From contig NZ_FYEH01000008.1 of the NCBI RefSeq assembly GCF_900187945.1, positions 1 through 64,000 of the forward strand: a DNA stretch of 64,000 bases, in the 5' to 3' direction. This DNA comes from Arboricoccus pini. GTDB lineage: Bacteria; Pseudomonadota; Alphaproteobacteria; Geminicoccales; Geminicoccaceae. Of this stretch, positions 9,080 to 18,791 are shown in pieces. How positions within the stretch are numbered: the first letter of the stretch is position 1; every line of letters starts with the position of its first letter. The notes beneath the pieces were generated by a model. The model made no database searches and had not been told where the DNA came from. It saw nothing but the letters and a program-made list of their open reading frames with translations. The translations under genes were made by a program, and so were the position numbers.

Positions 9080-9898
9080 CTACGCTTCCTGCCCCCAGCG
9101 CTGGACGGTGAGCCTGCTGAGCGTGCTGAAGACCAGGGCTTCCACGAGCAGGCCGATCAGGATGACCGCAAGGAGGCCGGCAAAGACATTGGCCGTCTCG
9201 AGTTGCGCGCGATTGACGAAAATATACCAGCCAATGCCCCCCGACGCGGCACTGGCACCAAAGACCATCTCGGCCGCGATCAACGTGCGCCAGGCGAACG
9301 CCCATCCCAGCCGCAGGCCCGAGAGGATGGACGGCAAGGCCGCGGGAAAGAGGATGTCGAAGACATACCGCGAGCCCGACAGGCCCAGGTTCCGCCCGGC
9401 CATGCGCAAGGTCTGCGGCACCGCGCGAAAACCCGCGTGGCACGACAGCGTCAAGGGCCATAGCACGGCATGGACGACGACGAAGATCAGGCTTGCGGAA
9501 CCAACCCCGAACCAGAGAAGGGCGATCGGCAAGAGGGCGATGGCTGGCAGCGGATTGAACATCGAGGTCAGCAGGACCAGGAAGCTCTCGCCCCATCGGC
9601 TCAGCGCCGCGACGGCGGTAATGACGACGGCAAGAAGGATGCCGATGGCGTAGCCGACAAGAAGGACTTCGAGAGACGCCCCGGTCCTGCTTGGCAACTC
9701 CCCGTTCAGGATCGCGGCCAGCAAGGCTGAGATTGTCTGGGTAAAGCTGGGTAGCAGGAGCGAATTATCATACCAGCGGGCGCAGGCCTCCCAGCCGGCA
9801 GCGAGAAGGATCAGGATGATCAGCCGACGTCTGGCCGGGGCGAGCGCCAGGACCCGTCGCTCCGACAAGGCCGCATGGCGCAGCGTCTGCTCAGGCAT
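9080..9898 (-). CDS. ABC transporter permease, SsuC/TauC type
   Basis: This is a 272-residue inner-membrane permease (BPD_transp_1) of the sulfonate/nitrate/taurine importer family. It has about six hydrophobic helices and the family contact loop RMAGRNLGLSGSRYVFDILFP near residue 170 (20-residue core). I start it at ATG 9898, which overlaps the ATPase stop by eight bases; a longer open frame upstream only reads antisense to or through the ATPase gene. With the ATPase (9891-10712) and binding protein (10715-11719) it forms a complete three-gene importer in the order A-B-C. Confidence 0.9.
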   Translation of the reverse strand: MPEQTLRHAALSERRVLALAPARRRLIILILLAAGWEACARWYDNSLLLPSFTQTISALLAAILNGELPSRTGASLEVLLVGYAIGILLAVVITAVAALSRWGESFLVLLTSMFNPLPAIALLPIALLWFGVGSASLIFVVVHAVLWPLTLSCHAGFRAVPQTLRMAGRNLGLSGSRYVFDILFPAALPSILSGLRLGWAFAWRTLIAAEMVFGASAASGGIGWYIFVNRAQLETANVFAGLLAVILIGLLVEALVFSTLSRLTVQRWGQEA

Positions 9899-10712
9899 GA
9901 GCGATGTCCCGATCATCCATAGGGCCGTGGCCAGCGAAAATGACGGCCTGGATGTCGGCCTGGAGCTTTGCCAGCTGCGCCGCCCCGCGATCGGCCGCTG
10001 CCTCGGGCACGCCATATTCGGCGGCGACGCGGCCGGGGTTAGCGGAGAGGACGAGGATGCGCGTGCCCACATGCAATGCCTCGTCGATCGCGTGCGTGAC
10101 GAACAAGGTGGTGGCGCCTGTCTCCTGGCAAAGAGCCAGCAACTCGTCCTGCATGCGGCCGCGCGAGAGGGCATCCAGAGCCGCGAATGGCTCGTCCATG
10201 AGCAAGATGGCGGGCTGCACGGCAAACGCGCGGGCGATGGCGACGCGCTGCTTCATGCCGCCGGAGAGCGTGTGGGGGAAGGCGGTCGCGAATTTGCTCA
10301 AGCCCACCCGCCCGATCCAGTCGCGCGCCACGGTCCTTGCCTCGGCCGCCGAAAGATGACGCGCGCGACGCAGCGCGAATTCGACATTCCCGGCGACGGT
10401 CCGCCATGGCAGCAATTGGTCGAATTCCTGAAAGACCATCATGCGATCCGGGCCTGGACCCGTCACCGCGGCGTCGTCCAGCCGAATTTCGCCGCTGACC
10501 GGCCGGAGAAACCCGCCAACGGCGCGCAAGAGTGAGGACTTGCCACAGCCCGAAGGACCGAGCAGCACCAGGCGTTCACCCTTGCCGATCGTGAACGACA
10601 CATTGTCAACGGCGGTAACCGGGCCGGATTCAGCCGCGTAGCGCAGGGTTACGCCCGAGACGGCCAGTTGCGCGGTAAGCCGATCGCCCGCGCTCCGCGA
10701 GCCTGGGGTCAT
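9891..10712 (-). CDS. ABC transporter ATP-binding protein, SsuB/TauB type
   Basis: This 273-residue single-domain ATPase has Walker A LLGPSGCGKSSLLRAVGG, a Q-loop near MMVFQEFDQLLPWRT, signature [15 protein letters not shown], Walker B ILLMDEPFAALD and the H-loop VTHAIDEAL. The VFQE..LLPW Q-loop and MDEPFAALD are typical of the sulfonate/taurine/nitrate branch. It lies two bases after the binding protein stop and overlaps the permease start, so the three genes are translationally coupled. It energises uptake from the cytoplasmic face. Confidence 0.92.
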   Translation of the reverse strand: MTPGSRSAGDRLTAQLAVSGVTLRYAAESGPVTAVDNVSFTIGKGERLVLLGPSGCGKSSLLRAVGGFLRPVSGEIRLDDAAVTGPGPDRMMVFQEFDQLLPWRTVAGNVEFALRRARHLSAAEARTVARDWIGRVGLSKFATAFPHTLSGGMKQRVAIARAFAVQPAILLMDEPFAALDALSRGRMQDELLALCQETGATTLFVTHAIDEALHVGTRILVLSANPGRVAAEYGVPEAAADRGAAQLAKLQADIQAVIFAGHGPMDDRDIAHA

Positions 10713-10714
10713 GC

Positions 10715-11719
10715 TCAGCTGCCATTTTTCGCGTGAAGCCCGGGCTGGAACAATTCCTTCCAGGTGGGCTTTTCCTTGATCAGGCCGATGCGGAACTCGA
10801 AATCGGCGAACGCATCGACGCGCTCGGGAACCGTGGTGAAATCGATCTGCGGGTCGCGAATGATCCGCTCGATGAAATCGGGTGCGAGCTTCGAGTGTTC
10901 CGCCGCCACATAGAGCTTGGCCGCTTCCGTGGGGTTGGCCTTGATCCAGCTATTGGCCTCATCCAGCGCATCGACGAAAGCCGCGACGGTCTTTGGATTG
11001 TCGGCTGTGAACTTCTCGGTCGCATAGACGACGTTGAAGGTGTGCGGCCCGCCCAGCACGTCATAGCTGTTGAGCACCGCATGGGCCTTACCGCTCTCGA
11101 GTTCCTGCTCCATGAAAGGCGGCGAGGAGAAATGCGCGGTGATCCCACCGGCACCGGACAGGATCGCCGCCGCTGCGTCCGGGTGGGGCAGGCTTACAGT
11201 CAGGCTGTCGAGCTTGTCATACTGGCCAAATGTCTTTTCCGCCGCGATCTGCAGGACGATCGGCTGAAACCCAACCTTGACCGAGGGCAGCGCGATGCGA
11301 TCGGTAGAGGTGAAATCCTTGATCGTCTTCACCGCTGGATTATTGCTGACCAGGATATTGGGCATCGAGCCCAGCGAACAGATCAGCGTGATGTTCATCC
11401 GGCCGCGGGTCTTGTCCCTGGTGAGAATGGCGGGCGCCACGCCGGCGGTAGCGAAATCCAGCCCGCCAGAGATCAGCGAATCGTTCATGGCGGCAGCGCC
11501 CGACATCTGCAGCCAGGTGACCTCGGTCGCCGGCAACCCCAGACTTACCGCGTGCTTCTCGATCAGCTTTTGTTCCTTGGCGACGATCAAGGGCAGATAG
11601 CCGATCCCGAACTGCTGAGCGATGCGCAACCTGTTCGTCTCGGCCGCAGCCGCAACGATCTGCGACAGAAGAAGCGCCGGAAAGAGTGCCGCAATCGCCA
11701 GGAACGCCCGTACGCGCAT
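10715..11719 (-). CDS. ABC transporter substrate-binding protein, sulfonate/nitrate/taurine family
   Basis: This is a 334-residue periplasmic binding protein of the SsuA/TauA/NMT1 type. ATG 11719 is chosen because GGAAGGA sits eight bases upstream; a TTG five codons earlier would place the ribosome site inside the gene. A signal peptide (MRVRAFLAIAALFPALLLSQ then AAAAE) occupies about residues 1-26. The mature start RLRIAQQFGIGYLPLIVAKE is the family's usual first strand and helix. It is the first gene of an A-B-C importer that runs toward a flavin monooxygenase, which favours an alkyl- or aryl-sulfonate-like ligand over nitrate; that is inference. Confidence 0.88.
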   Translation of the reverse strand: MRVRAFLAIAALFPALLLSQIVAAAAETNRLRIAQQFGIGYLPLIVAKEQKLIEKHAVSLGLPATEVTWLQMSGAAAMNDSLISGGLDFATAGVAPAILTRDKTRGRMNITLICSLGSMPNILVSNNPAVKTIKDFTSTDRIALPSVKVGFQPIVLQIAAEKTFGQYDKLDSLTVSLPHPDAAAAILSGAGGITAHFSSPPFMEQELESGKAHAVLNSYDVLGGPHTFNVVYATEKFTADNPKTVAAFVDALDEANSWIKANPTEAAKLYVAAEHSKLAPDFIERIIRDPQIDFTTVPERVDAFADFEFRIGLIKEKPTWKELFQPGLHAKNGS

Positions 11720-11780
11720 GTATGATCCTTCCAACCGAATGGATGCAGTGCGGGAGCACTAACCATAATAACGATCAATT

Positions 11781-11791
11781 TAATAGGCTTA
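11781..11791 (-). promoter_or_regulatory. TAAGCCTATTA motif upstream of the sulfonate importer
   Basis: Minus-strand TAAGCCTATTA lies 62 bases before the binding protein start in an AT-rich stretch (11757-11845). It matches the AAGCCTAT string at 236-244 that sits a comparable distance before the first importer. It may be an activator site or promoter element; no experimental support can be seen here. Confidence 0.3.
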
Positions 11792-11879
11792 TTCGGCTGC
11801 ATTTCCCGTCGCTGGACTAATTGTCATAATGTAACTTATGCACATTTCTGGGTCTCGTTCGTTCCGTCTGGACGAGGCG

Positions 11880-11897
11880 GCCCCGAGCTTGCGGGGC
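11880..11897 (-). terminator. possible terminator stem after the NAD(P)H-binding gene
   Basis: GCCCCG (11880-11885) and CGGGGC (11892-11897) form a six-pair stem with a 6-base loop, 22 bases beyond the stop of the minus-strand gene at 11920. No clear T-run follows. Confidence 0.25.
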
Positions 11898-11919
11898 AAG
11901 CGCCTTTCCCGGCTGTCGA

Positions 11920-12531
11920 TCAATAGCCGACGGTGAAACGTTCGCGGATATGCGCGGGATTTTCCCATTCGTCGACGAGTGCGATAGCATAGTCCTCGAA
12001 CGAGATGCTGCTGCCCGCTTCGCTGGTCAAAAGCGTGTCCTTGCCCAGACGGAACTTTCCGGTTCGTTCACCTGGCACGAATGCGGCCGAGGGCGATAGG
12101 AAGGTCCAGTCGAGATCGGTCTCGCTACGCAGACGTTGGAGGAACTCCGCTCCTTTCGCGGCTTCCGAGCGATAGGCTTCGGGGAAGTCGGGCTGATCGA
12201 TCAGTCGCTTTCCCGGCGCGATTTCCAGGCTGCCGGCGCCGCCGACGACCAGATAGCGCTTCACGCCGGCTTCCTTGACGGCGCCGATCAGCAGTTCCGG
12301 ATCGGACTGCGTGAAATGCACCGAACTTATTACCGCATCATGACCTTTCAGCAGCGCTGCAAGGCCAGCGCGGTCGAAGAGATCACCCTTGACGGCGGTC
12401 ACATGTGGAAGTGAGGCGATCTTTTCGGGATTGCGGGCGATGGCGGTGACCTGATGGCCGCGATTGGACAGTTCCTTCAGGATGCGCGATCCGGCATTGC
12501 CGGAGGCTCCGATGAGAGCAACACGGCTCAT
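11920..12531 (-). CDS. NAD(P)H-binding oxidoreductase, NmrA/SDR-like
   Basis: This 203-residue single-domain Rossmann protein starts with RVALIGASGNAGSRILKEL, the GxxGxxG dinucleotide site, followed by GHQVTAIARNPEKI, where the arginine usually selects NADPH. Residues near 60-75 read AALLKGHDAVISS. It matches the YwnB/NAD(P)H-binding family of atypical short-chain reductases (about 205 residues). AAGGAA lies seven bases before the ATG. It is divergently paired with an HxlR regulator gene 131 bases away, a common arrangement in which the regulator senses an electrophile or oxidant and controls the reductase. Substrate is unknown; a quinone or carbonyl is typical. Confidence 0.85.
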   Translation of the reverse strand: MSRVALIGASGNAGSRILKELSNRGHQVTAIARNPEKIASLPHVTAVKGDLFDRAGLAALLKGHDAVISSVHFTQSDPELLIGAVKEAGVKRYLVVGGAGSLEIAPGKRLIDQPDFPEAYRSEAAKGAEFLQRLRSETDLDWTFLSPSAAFVPGERTGKFRLGKDTLLTSEAGSSISFEDYAIALVDEWENPAHIRERFTVGY

Positions 12532-12662
12532 GGCTGTTCCTTTCCGTCAGTCTTATGGTATGTAATGGGCACAAAGTATGAAAGGTGGACTGCTGAACGG
12601 AAGCTATGCTGTTCGAACGAAAGCCACAAGAAGTCACGGTCAAACGACAAGGTCACGCCACA

Positions 12663-13043
12663 ATGACTAAAGCAATTTCCAGCGTCGCAGAGTCGGATAT
12701 CGAGATCACCGAACCCTGTCCGATTCGCGACGTGCTCGACCGGATCGGTGACCAGTGGAGTCTACTGGTATTGGAGGCGCTTTCGGCCAGAACCTGTCGT
12801 TTCAATGAGCTGACGCGCGAGATTGGCGATATCTCGCGTCAGATGCTTTCGCGAACGCTGAAGCGGCTCGAACAAGACGGCTTTATTACCCGCACAGTTT
12901 ATGCCGAGGTCCCTCCCCGCGTCGAATATGAACTCACCGATCTCGGGCGGTCCTTTCTGGTCCCGATGCAGGCGCTCGTTCGATGGGCTGATGCCAATCA
13001 TTTGGCGATCTGCCGCGCGCGCAAAACTTTTGCGCCGCGGTAG
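12663..13043 (+). CDS. HxlR-family transcriptional regulator
   Basis: This is a 126-residue winged-helix regulator of the HxlR/MarR-like DUF24 family. CPIRDVLDRIGDQWSLLVLE is the classic N-terminal signature and the cysteine there (residue 19) is the redox or electrophile sensor in YodB/HypR/QorR relatives. RFNELTREIGDISRQMLSRT is the recognition helix region and the wing follows at VPPRVEYELTDLG. I start at ATG 12663; an upstream frame to 12606 is open but adds residues that do not resemble the family. It probably represses the divergent oxidoreductase and itself from the shared 131-base spacer. Confidence 0.9.
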   Translation: MTKAISSVAESDIEITEPCPIRDVLDRIGDQWSLLVLEALSARTCRFNELTREIGDISRQMLSRTLKRLEQDGFITRTVYAEVPPRVEYELTDLGRSFLVPMQALVRWADANHLAICRARKTFAPR

Positions 13044-13144
13044 AGCGGATCATGCGTGACCTATGCCCCTAAGTGCAGGCGCGTCTCCGCACGAATGAAA
13101 CCTGCCACGCGCGTAACACCGACGGAATGAGGAGTAATAATCTC

Positions 13145-13435
13145 ATGGTCACATCAAGCGCCACTGTGAGAACCCTGAGCGCCAGCCGGTATCTCCAGCA
13201 ATTGTGCAAGCACTGGAGCCACCGCTTCACCGTCACTTTCGACCCGGCGAAAGGCAACATCGACTTCGGGGAAGGACAGTCGGTTGAACTCTCAGCGAAA
13301 GAGACGGAACTGGTTGTGGTGGTCCGAGACAACGAAGAAGTGAGTCTGGCCAAACTTGAGACTGTTGTCGCGGATCACATCAAGCGCTTCGCTTTCCGCG
13401 AAACACTCGATTTCAACTGGTCGCGACAGACCTGA
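13145..13435 (+). CDS. DUF2218 domain-containing protein
   Basis: This small soluble protein of 96 residues matches the DUF2218 family, whose members are about 90-100 residues with the pattern ASRYLQQLCKHWSHRF near the N-terminus and a final H-x-x-RFAFRE segment. GGAG stands about 12 bases before ATG 13145; an in-frame upstream start at 13073 lacks a ribosome site and adds non-family sequence. The function of DUF2218 is not known to me; such genes often sit near metal or stress genes. Here it lies about 100 bases after the HxlR regulator in the same direction and could share its transcript. Confidence 0.85.
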   Translation: MVTSSATVRTLSASRYLQQLCKHWSHRFTVTFDPAKGNIDFGEGQSVELSAKETELVVVVRDNEEVSLAKLETVVADHIKRFAFRETLDFNWSRQT

Positions 13436-14037
13436 GTCTCGACAAGAAGGACCGCAGCTTCATACATGGTTCCGGACCAACGTCCGTCACCTTGATCAAC
13501 GACAAAGAAACCGAGTTGGCAATCGGAGGCAGCAAAGCCCTTTCGTCCAGCGGATGCCTTGGTGTCAGAGAAGCGGCGCAGCGGATCAATGTCGATCATC
13601 CTGTGCCCGTCCACGCCGAGTTGTGGGGTATGCTAACCACCAGCCGCCGCTGGCGAGGACGCCGGTGCAACTGCTGCTCGCGCCGATCGCCGCCGAGGTC
13701 GCCGCGAGGCCGTTTCACAGTTTACATATAGTGCTCGTCTCTGTTGGGCGTGGCCAGAAAATTGCGTCTATTCCTCTCCTTGCCTTGATCTGCTTAAAAT
13801 TCGCCTCATAAGTAGAAGAAAAATAGGCGATGTCGACTTAAGGGTATTCTTCTATATTCATATATGACTTACAGCACCCTTTCATTGATACCCTCATATC
13901 AGAATGATCCATCCCGGTATAAGAATCCCGGTATAAGAATTGTGCGCGTGATGCTGACGATCATCGGGTTGTCGTCTGATATGGCGTCGCGACGATAAAC
14001 CGCTCCCGGGAGACCAGTAACCGGAGCGCTTTTCAGC
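13436..14037. other. 602-base non-coding stretch with no recognisable gene
   Basis: I see no supported gene here. Short open frames on both strands lack ribosome sites and family motifs. The right half (13740-13960) becomes AT-rich. It holds a tandem 14-base repeat, listed separately. The stretch may be decayed coding sequence, but I cannot name a parent family. Confidence 0.5.
13912..13939. repeat. tandem 14-base direct repeat
   Basis: TCCCGGTATAAGAA occurs twice head to tail at 13912-13925 and 13926-13939 with no mismatch. Each copy contains CGGTATAA. It is 99 bases past the MarR gene's stop side, so it is not in that gene's promoter. It may be slippage or a pair of protein-binding sites. 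Confidence 0.6.
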
Positions 14038-14508
14038 CTAAGGTTCTAGCAAAAAATTGGAGATGATCTTGTCCAGTGAGGATATCAGTTCCTCACGTTG
14101 CTTCTGGCTCAGTCCCGATAAAACGGTTTCCTCGATCTGTTGGGTGATAGCGAAAATCGGGCCTATCCGGTCGATACCAAGAGCGGTCAACGTGACTCTC
14201 TTCAGCCGACGGTCCTTCATGTCCACTTTGCGCTCGATGAAACCCTGCTTCTCCAGGGTGTCGACAATCCGGGCCAGTGTCGCGTCATCGCATTGGAGGG
14301 CATCCACCAGGTTCCTTTGCGAGAGGCCCTCGGGCATCAGAGCAAGATACAGCAGCGGGCGCACTAGCGTGAGTGACAGACCAGTCTCGGCATAGGCGCG
14401 GTCGAGATGGGTCCGCCATAAGGCCGCCAGCCTCATCGTCCGGTAAGTGACGGTGATATCAGGATGTCCGGCTTTCTCCCGATCCATAACGGCCAGAAAC
14501 TTGTTCAT
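14038..14508 (-). CDS. MarR-family transcriptional regulator
   Basis: This 156-residue winged-helix regulator has the MarR pattern: an N-terminal dimerisation helix, LSQRNLVDALQCDDATLARI as recognition segment near residues 70-90, and a wing DMKDRRLKRVTLTALG. The D-x-R-D-R-R motif of the family is present as VDMKDRRLK. ATG 14508 is preserved by GGGAGG eight bases upstream; an ATG five codons earlier has no such site. It is divergent from the aldehyde dehydrogenase gene (225-base gap) and probably represses it, responding to an aromatic or aliphatic aldehyde, alcohol or acid. Confidence 0.9.
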   Translation of the reverse strand: MNKFLAVMDREKAGHPDITVTYRTMRLAALWRTHLDRAYAETGLSLTLVRPLLYLALMPEGLSQRNLVDALQCDDATLARIVDTLEKQGFIERKVDMKDRRLKRVTLTALGIDRIGPIFAITQQIEETVLSGLSQKQREELISSLDKIISNFLLEP

Positions 14509-14586
14509 TCGGCCACCTCCCATCCCGATCCATCAGCTTTTCGTGAAGACATGGCACCTTTTATCAGGACCGTTCCGAGCATATAG

Positions 14587-14598
14587 TCTCATTTGAGA
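14587..14598. promoter_or_regulatory. TCTCA-TT-TGAGA inverted repeat, candidate MarR operator
   Basis: A perfect five-base inverted repeat with a two-base centre lies in the divergent spacer, 79 bases before the MarR start and 136 before the dehydrogenase start. Size and position suit a MarR dimer site, but the arms are short, so this is tentative. Confidence 0.3.
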
Positions 14599-14721
14599 AC
14601 ATTGGCATCATATCCGAGTTGCCGGACTTGGCGAAAAGTGGACGAGCGCTCGACGCATGGTTTGGGTGTGACCAGGAATATGAAGGGACACCTTGGAATG
14701 ATGGCGATTCGACATCTTTAA

Positions 14722-16044
<1,323 letters not shown>

Positions 16045-16107
16045 GAACCCGCCGCCGCAGGTGAGGGATCAGCCCGCTACTTGAAATATCATGAAGGAGC
16101 GTCGGCA

Positions 16108-17724
16108 ATGGCGCGGAATTATTTTGATGTCATTATCGTAGGAAGCGGCGCGGCGGGCTGCGTCATCGCGGATTATCTTGCGCGGAACACGGAAGCCACG
16201 ATCGCCGTCGTCGAGGCAGGTGGCATGGATCGAGATCCGATGATCCATATGCCGGCCGGATATTCCGTCATACTGTCCCACGATCGTCACGTGTGGGCCT
16301 ACGACACGGTTCCTATACATGGCGTGCCGCGCCGATATCGGATGGGCAAGGTCGTTGGCGGCGGCACTTCCGTCAATGCCATGTGCTATGTACGCGGTCA
16401 AAAACAGGATTTCGCCGCATGGCAGGCGGCCGTCGGAGAAACGGGCGACTGGTCTTGGGAAACCATGCTTCAGACATTCATAGAGCAGGAGAAGAACGAC
16501 ACGTTCCACAATGCCCACCACGGCATCGGCGGCCATCTCTCGGTAGAGCTTCCCAAGGGGATCAATGAACTAAACCAGCGCTGCATGAAAGCCTTCCAGG
16601 AATATGGCCTGCCATACAATCCTGACTATAATGGCGTTAGCCAAGTAGGCGTGGCGCCCGTGCAGAGCAACACCGACAATGGCAAGCGTTGCAGCGCGGC
16701 CGTGGCGCATCTGCGCGGGCACCTCAAAAGCGGGCGCGTCACCTTGCTCACCGGGGCGACCGTGACAAAGGTGCTCCTGGATGGCACGCGTGCGGTCGGC
16801 GTCGAGACGCTGCAGCACAAGGCAAAACAGGACATTTCAGCCGGTCTGGTCATTCTTTCCGCCGGCGCCGTCCAGTCGCCCAAGATATTGATGCATTCCG
16901 GCATCGGCCAGAAGGAACAGCTCGAGAAGTTCGACATCCCCGTCATCGCCGCTCTGCCGGGCGTCGGCGAGAATCTGCACGACCATCCGATCATTCCCAT
17001 CACCGCCTATGTGAAAGGCAAGATGGGCTATCAGAGCATCGCCCATGGTTTCGGCTCTCTGGTGGCCGGTGCTCGCTATCTCCTGACGAATGACGGCCCG
17101 GTCTCGGGTAACGGCATCGAGACGGTATCGTATTGGGATCCGACGAACCTGGGCAATGAAGAGCCCACCGTGCAGTGTTATCATGAGCCGATCATTGCCA
17201 CGAACGGTCTCAATGCGACAGGCTCGCGCTCAGGTGTGACGTTCGCGACCGTTGTGCTTCAGCCCAGGAGCCGTGGCTGGGTCCGCCTTGCCGATGGTGA
17301 CCCGACATCCATGCCCCTGATCAATCCTAATTTCATCGGCCACGAATATGACCTCAAGGTCGGCATCGAAGCGGTCAAGGCCGTGCGCAAGGTCATGGCG
17401 CAGGAATCTCTGGCGGAGATCATTGATGAAGAGGTTCTGCCGGGCGCGGACAAGCAGACGGATGAGCAGATAGGCGAATTCGTCAAAAGCGTCGCCACCA
17501 CCATGTGGCACCCGGTCGGCACCTGCCGGATGGGGATAGACGAGATGGCTGTGGTCGATGCCACACTCAAGGTGAAGGGGATCGATGGCCTGCATGTGAT
17601 CGACGCATCCATCATGCCGACCATCACCAGTGGTAATACCAATGCGCCGACCCAGGCGTTGGCATTGCATGCTTCAAAGATGCTGGCGTCGACCTATTTC
17701 AGCAGCCTTTCCCGAGCTGCCTGA
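16108..17724 (+). CDS. GMC-family FAD-dependent alcohol oxidoreductase (AlkJ/choline dehydrogenase-like)
   Basis: This 538-residue flavoprotein starts with DVIIVGSGAAGCVIADYLAR, the FAD-binding fingerprint. It carries the GMC signature GKVVGGGTSVNAMCYVRG near residue 85 and the second signature SAGAVQSPKILMHSGIG near residue 255. The C-terminal catalytic pair is in MWHPVGTCRMG (His) and SGNTNAPTQA (Asn). Length fits AlkJ, choline and polyethylene-glycol dehydrogenases. ATG 16108 is chosen for AGGAG eight bases upstream; a TTG at 16081 would overlap that site. It is probably co-transcribed with the aldehyde dehydrogenase. The substrate alcohol is not predictable from sequence alone. Confidence 0.92.
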   Translation: MARNYFDVIIVGSGAAGCVIADYLARNTEATIAVVEAGGMDRDPMIHMPAGYSVILSHDRHVWAYDTVPIHGVPRRYRMGKVVGGGTSVNAMCYVRGQKQDFAAWQAAVGETGDWSWETMLQTFIEQEKNDTFHNAHHGIGGHLSVELPKGINELNQRCMKAFQEYGLPYNPDYNGVSQVGVAPVQSNTDNGKRCSAAVAHLRGHLKSGRVTLLTGATVTKVLLDGTRAVGVETLQHKAKQDISAGLVILSAGAVQSPKILMHSGIGQKEQLEKFDIPVIAALPGVGENLHDHPIIPITAYVKGKMGYQSIAHGFGSLVAGARYLLTNDGPVSGNGIETVSYWDPTNLGNEEPTVQCYHEPIIATNGLNATGSRSGVTFATVVLQPRSRGWVRLADGDPTSMPLINPNFIGHEYDLKVGIEAVKAVRKVMAQESLAEIIDEEVLPGADKQTDEQIGEFVKSVATTMWHPVGTCRMGIDEMAVVDATLKVKGIDGLHVIDASIMPTITSGNTNAPTQALALHASKMLASTYFSSLSRAA

Positions 17725-18113
17725 AGAAATGTGAGCTATGTATAATTGAGCATATTTCGATCTTGATCGGCCAGGCGTCGCGCGGAGCTGTTCCGGCGGA
17801 TGAAACCGCCAGTACAGCCAGCTGATGGCCGGTATTGCCGGTCTCCTTGATGTCCGCTAACAAAAATTTCAACTGAAAGTTGCTGTCGACGAGGCTGCTA
17901 AACTATGACGATGGGATTATCATCCGGTGCAGTCACGGAGCGTCCACAGATAGGAGCGAGCCACGTCACCCCAGAACGACCAACAGGGTAATGTCGAGCA
18001 GAGCAACGCGCCAGACTGACGACATCGGGCAGCCGACGCACAGCGATTTCACTATGGTCGCTGGAGGAGTAATGGCGATTTCTCAATAACGAGAAAGTAC
18101 ACAGAGCTCTCCA
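17725..18113. other. 389-base stretch with no recognisable gene
   Basis: Short frames are interrupted and show no family motif. This may be decayed sequence upstream of the phospholipase D-like remnant, but I cannot match it. Confidence 0.4.
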
Positions 18114-18473
18114 GTGCGTCGTCGTCGCGGAATTGTCAGATGCGTGGTCGCGTTTTGGGACGATGGGGCGCTCAAGACCCTGTTTGGCTTCAAGAAGCTT
18201 GCGTCTAAAGCGGGAATTATATGCGCTCATCACGATGGACGGGTGCACGCGAAGCTGTATGTCTTAAGCTCCAGCATGGTCGTTACGTCCGCCTATGCCT
18301 CCAATCGAGGCATAGGCTTTGTCGAGCCGGCAATGATCACGGAGTGCGGTATATTTCATGGGCCCGATACGGTTCCGTTCCGTGAAGGTGCACAGTGGTT
18401 GGATGTGATCTGGAAGAAATCCCATGACGTCGATTCCAAGGCCCTCGCCGCAGACCGGGCCGCATGGGTGTAA
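18114..18473 (+). pseudogene. phospholipase D-like protein, C-terminal remnant
   Basis: The frame encodes a VVAFWDDGALKTL segment and then DGRVHAKLYVLSSSMVVTSA followed by YASNRGIG. This is the HxK...(D) catalytic half-motif and the downstream S/N..RG loop of PLD-family nuclease/phospholipase domains. In intact proteins two such motifs and a longer middle occur; here the spacing from AFW to HAK is much shorter than usual and the upstream half is missing. The ASN loop reads SAYASN where relatives have SAN. There is no clear ribosome site. I read it as a truncated, internally deleted gene. Confidence 0.6.
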
Positions 18474-18791
18474 ATCGCCCGCGGCACGGCATGCCCTCAC
18501 CTCACCCACCGTCCACGAAGCTTGCCACGATCGCAGCCGATTCTGATCTGGATCGTGGGATCGGGTGGTGTTTTCCTCGGGCGAGGCCGACCATGAAGAC
18601 GTCCAGCGGGTTGGCCAAAGCGGCGATCAGGCCGGGAGGTCGAGGCCAGAGATGAGCGAGAAGTTGCCTGCCGGCTTACAGCGTGGAGACATCCGAACGA
18701 TGTGGTTCCGCCCAGTGGCGGACCATGGTGCGTGATTGTTCGCAAGCCGCATTTTGAGTATTTCCGGGATGCTCGATCTTGTCGCTTTCGA
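18474..18791. other. 318-base stretch with no recognisable gene
   Basis: No motif-bearing frame is found on either strand. It separates the phospholipase D-like remnant from the stop of the minus-strand short-chain dehydrogenase. Confidence 0.4.

Noticed and set aside
12065-12085. TGGCAC string as a sigma-54 promoter for sulfur genes
   Set aside because: The matching -12 GC box is not at the right distance, and the string lies inside the NAD(P)H-binding gene.
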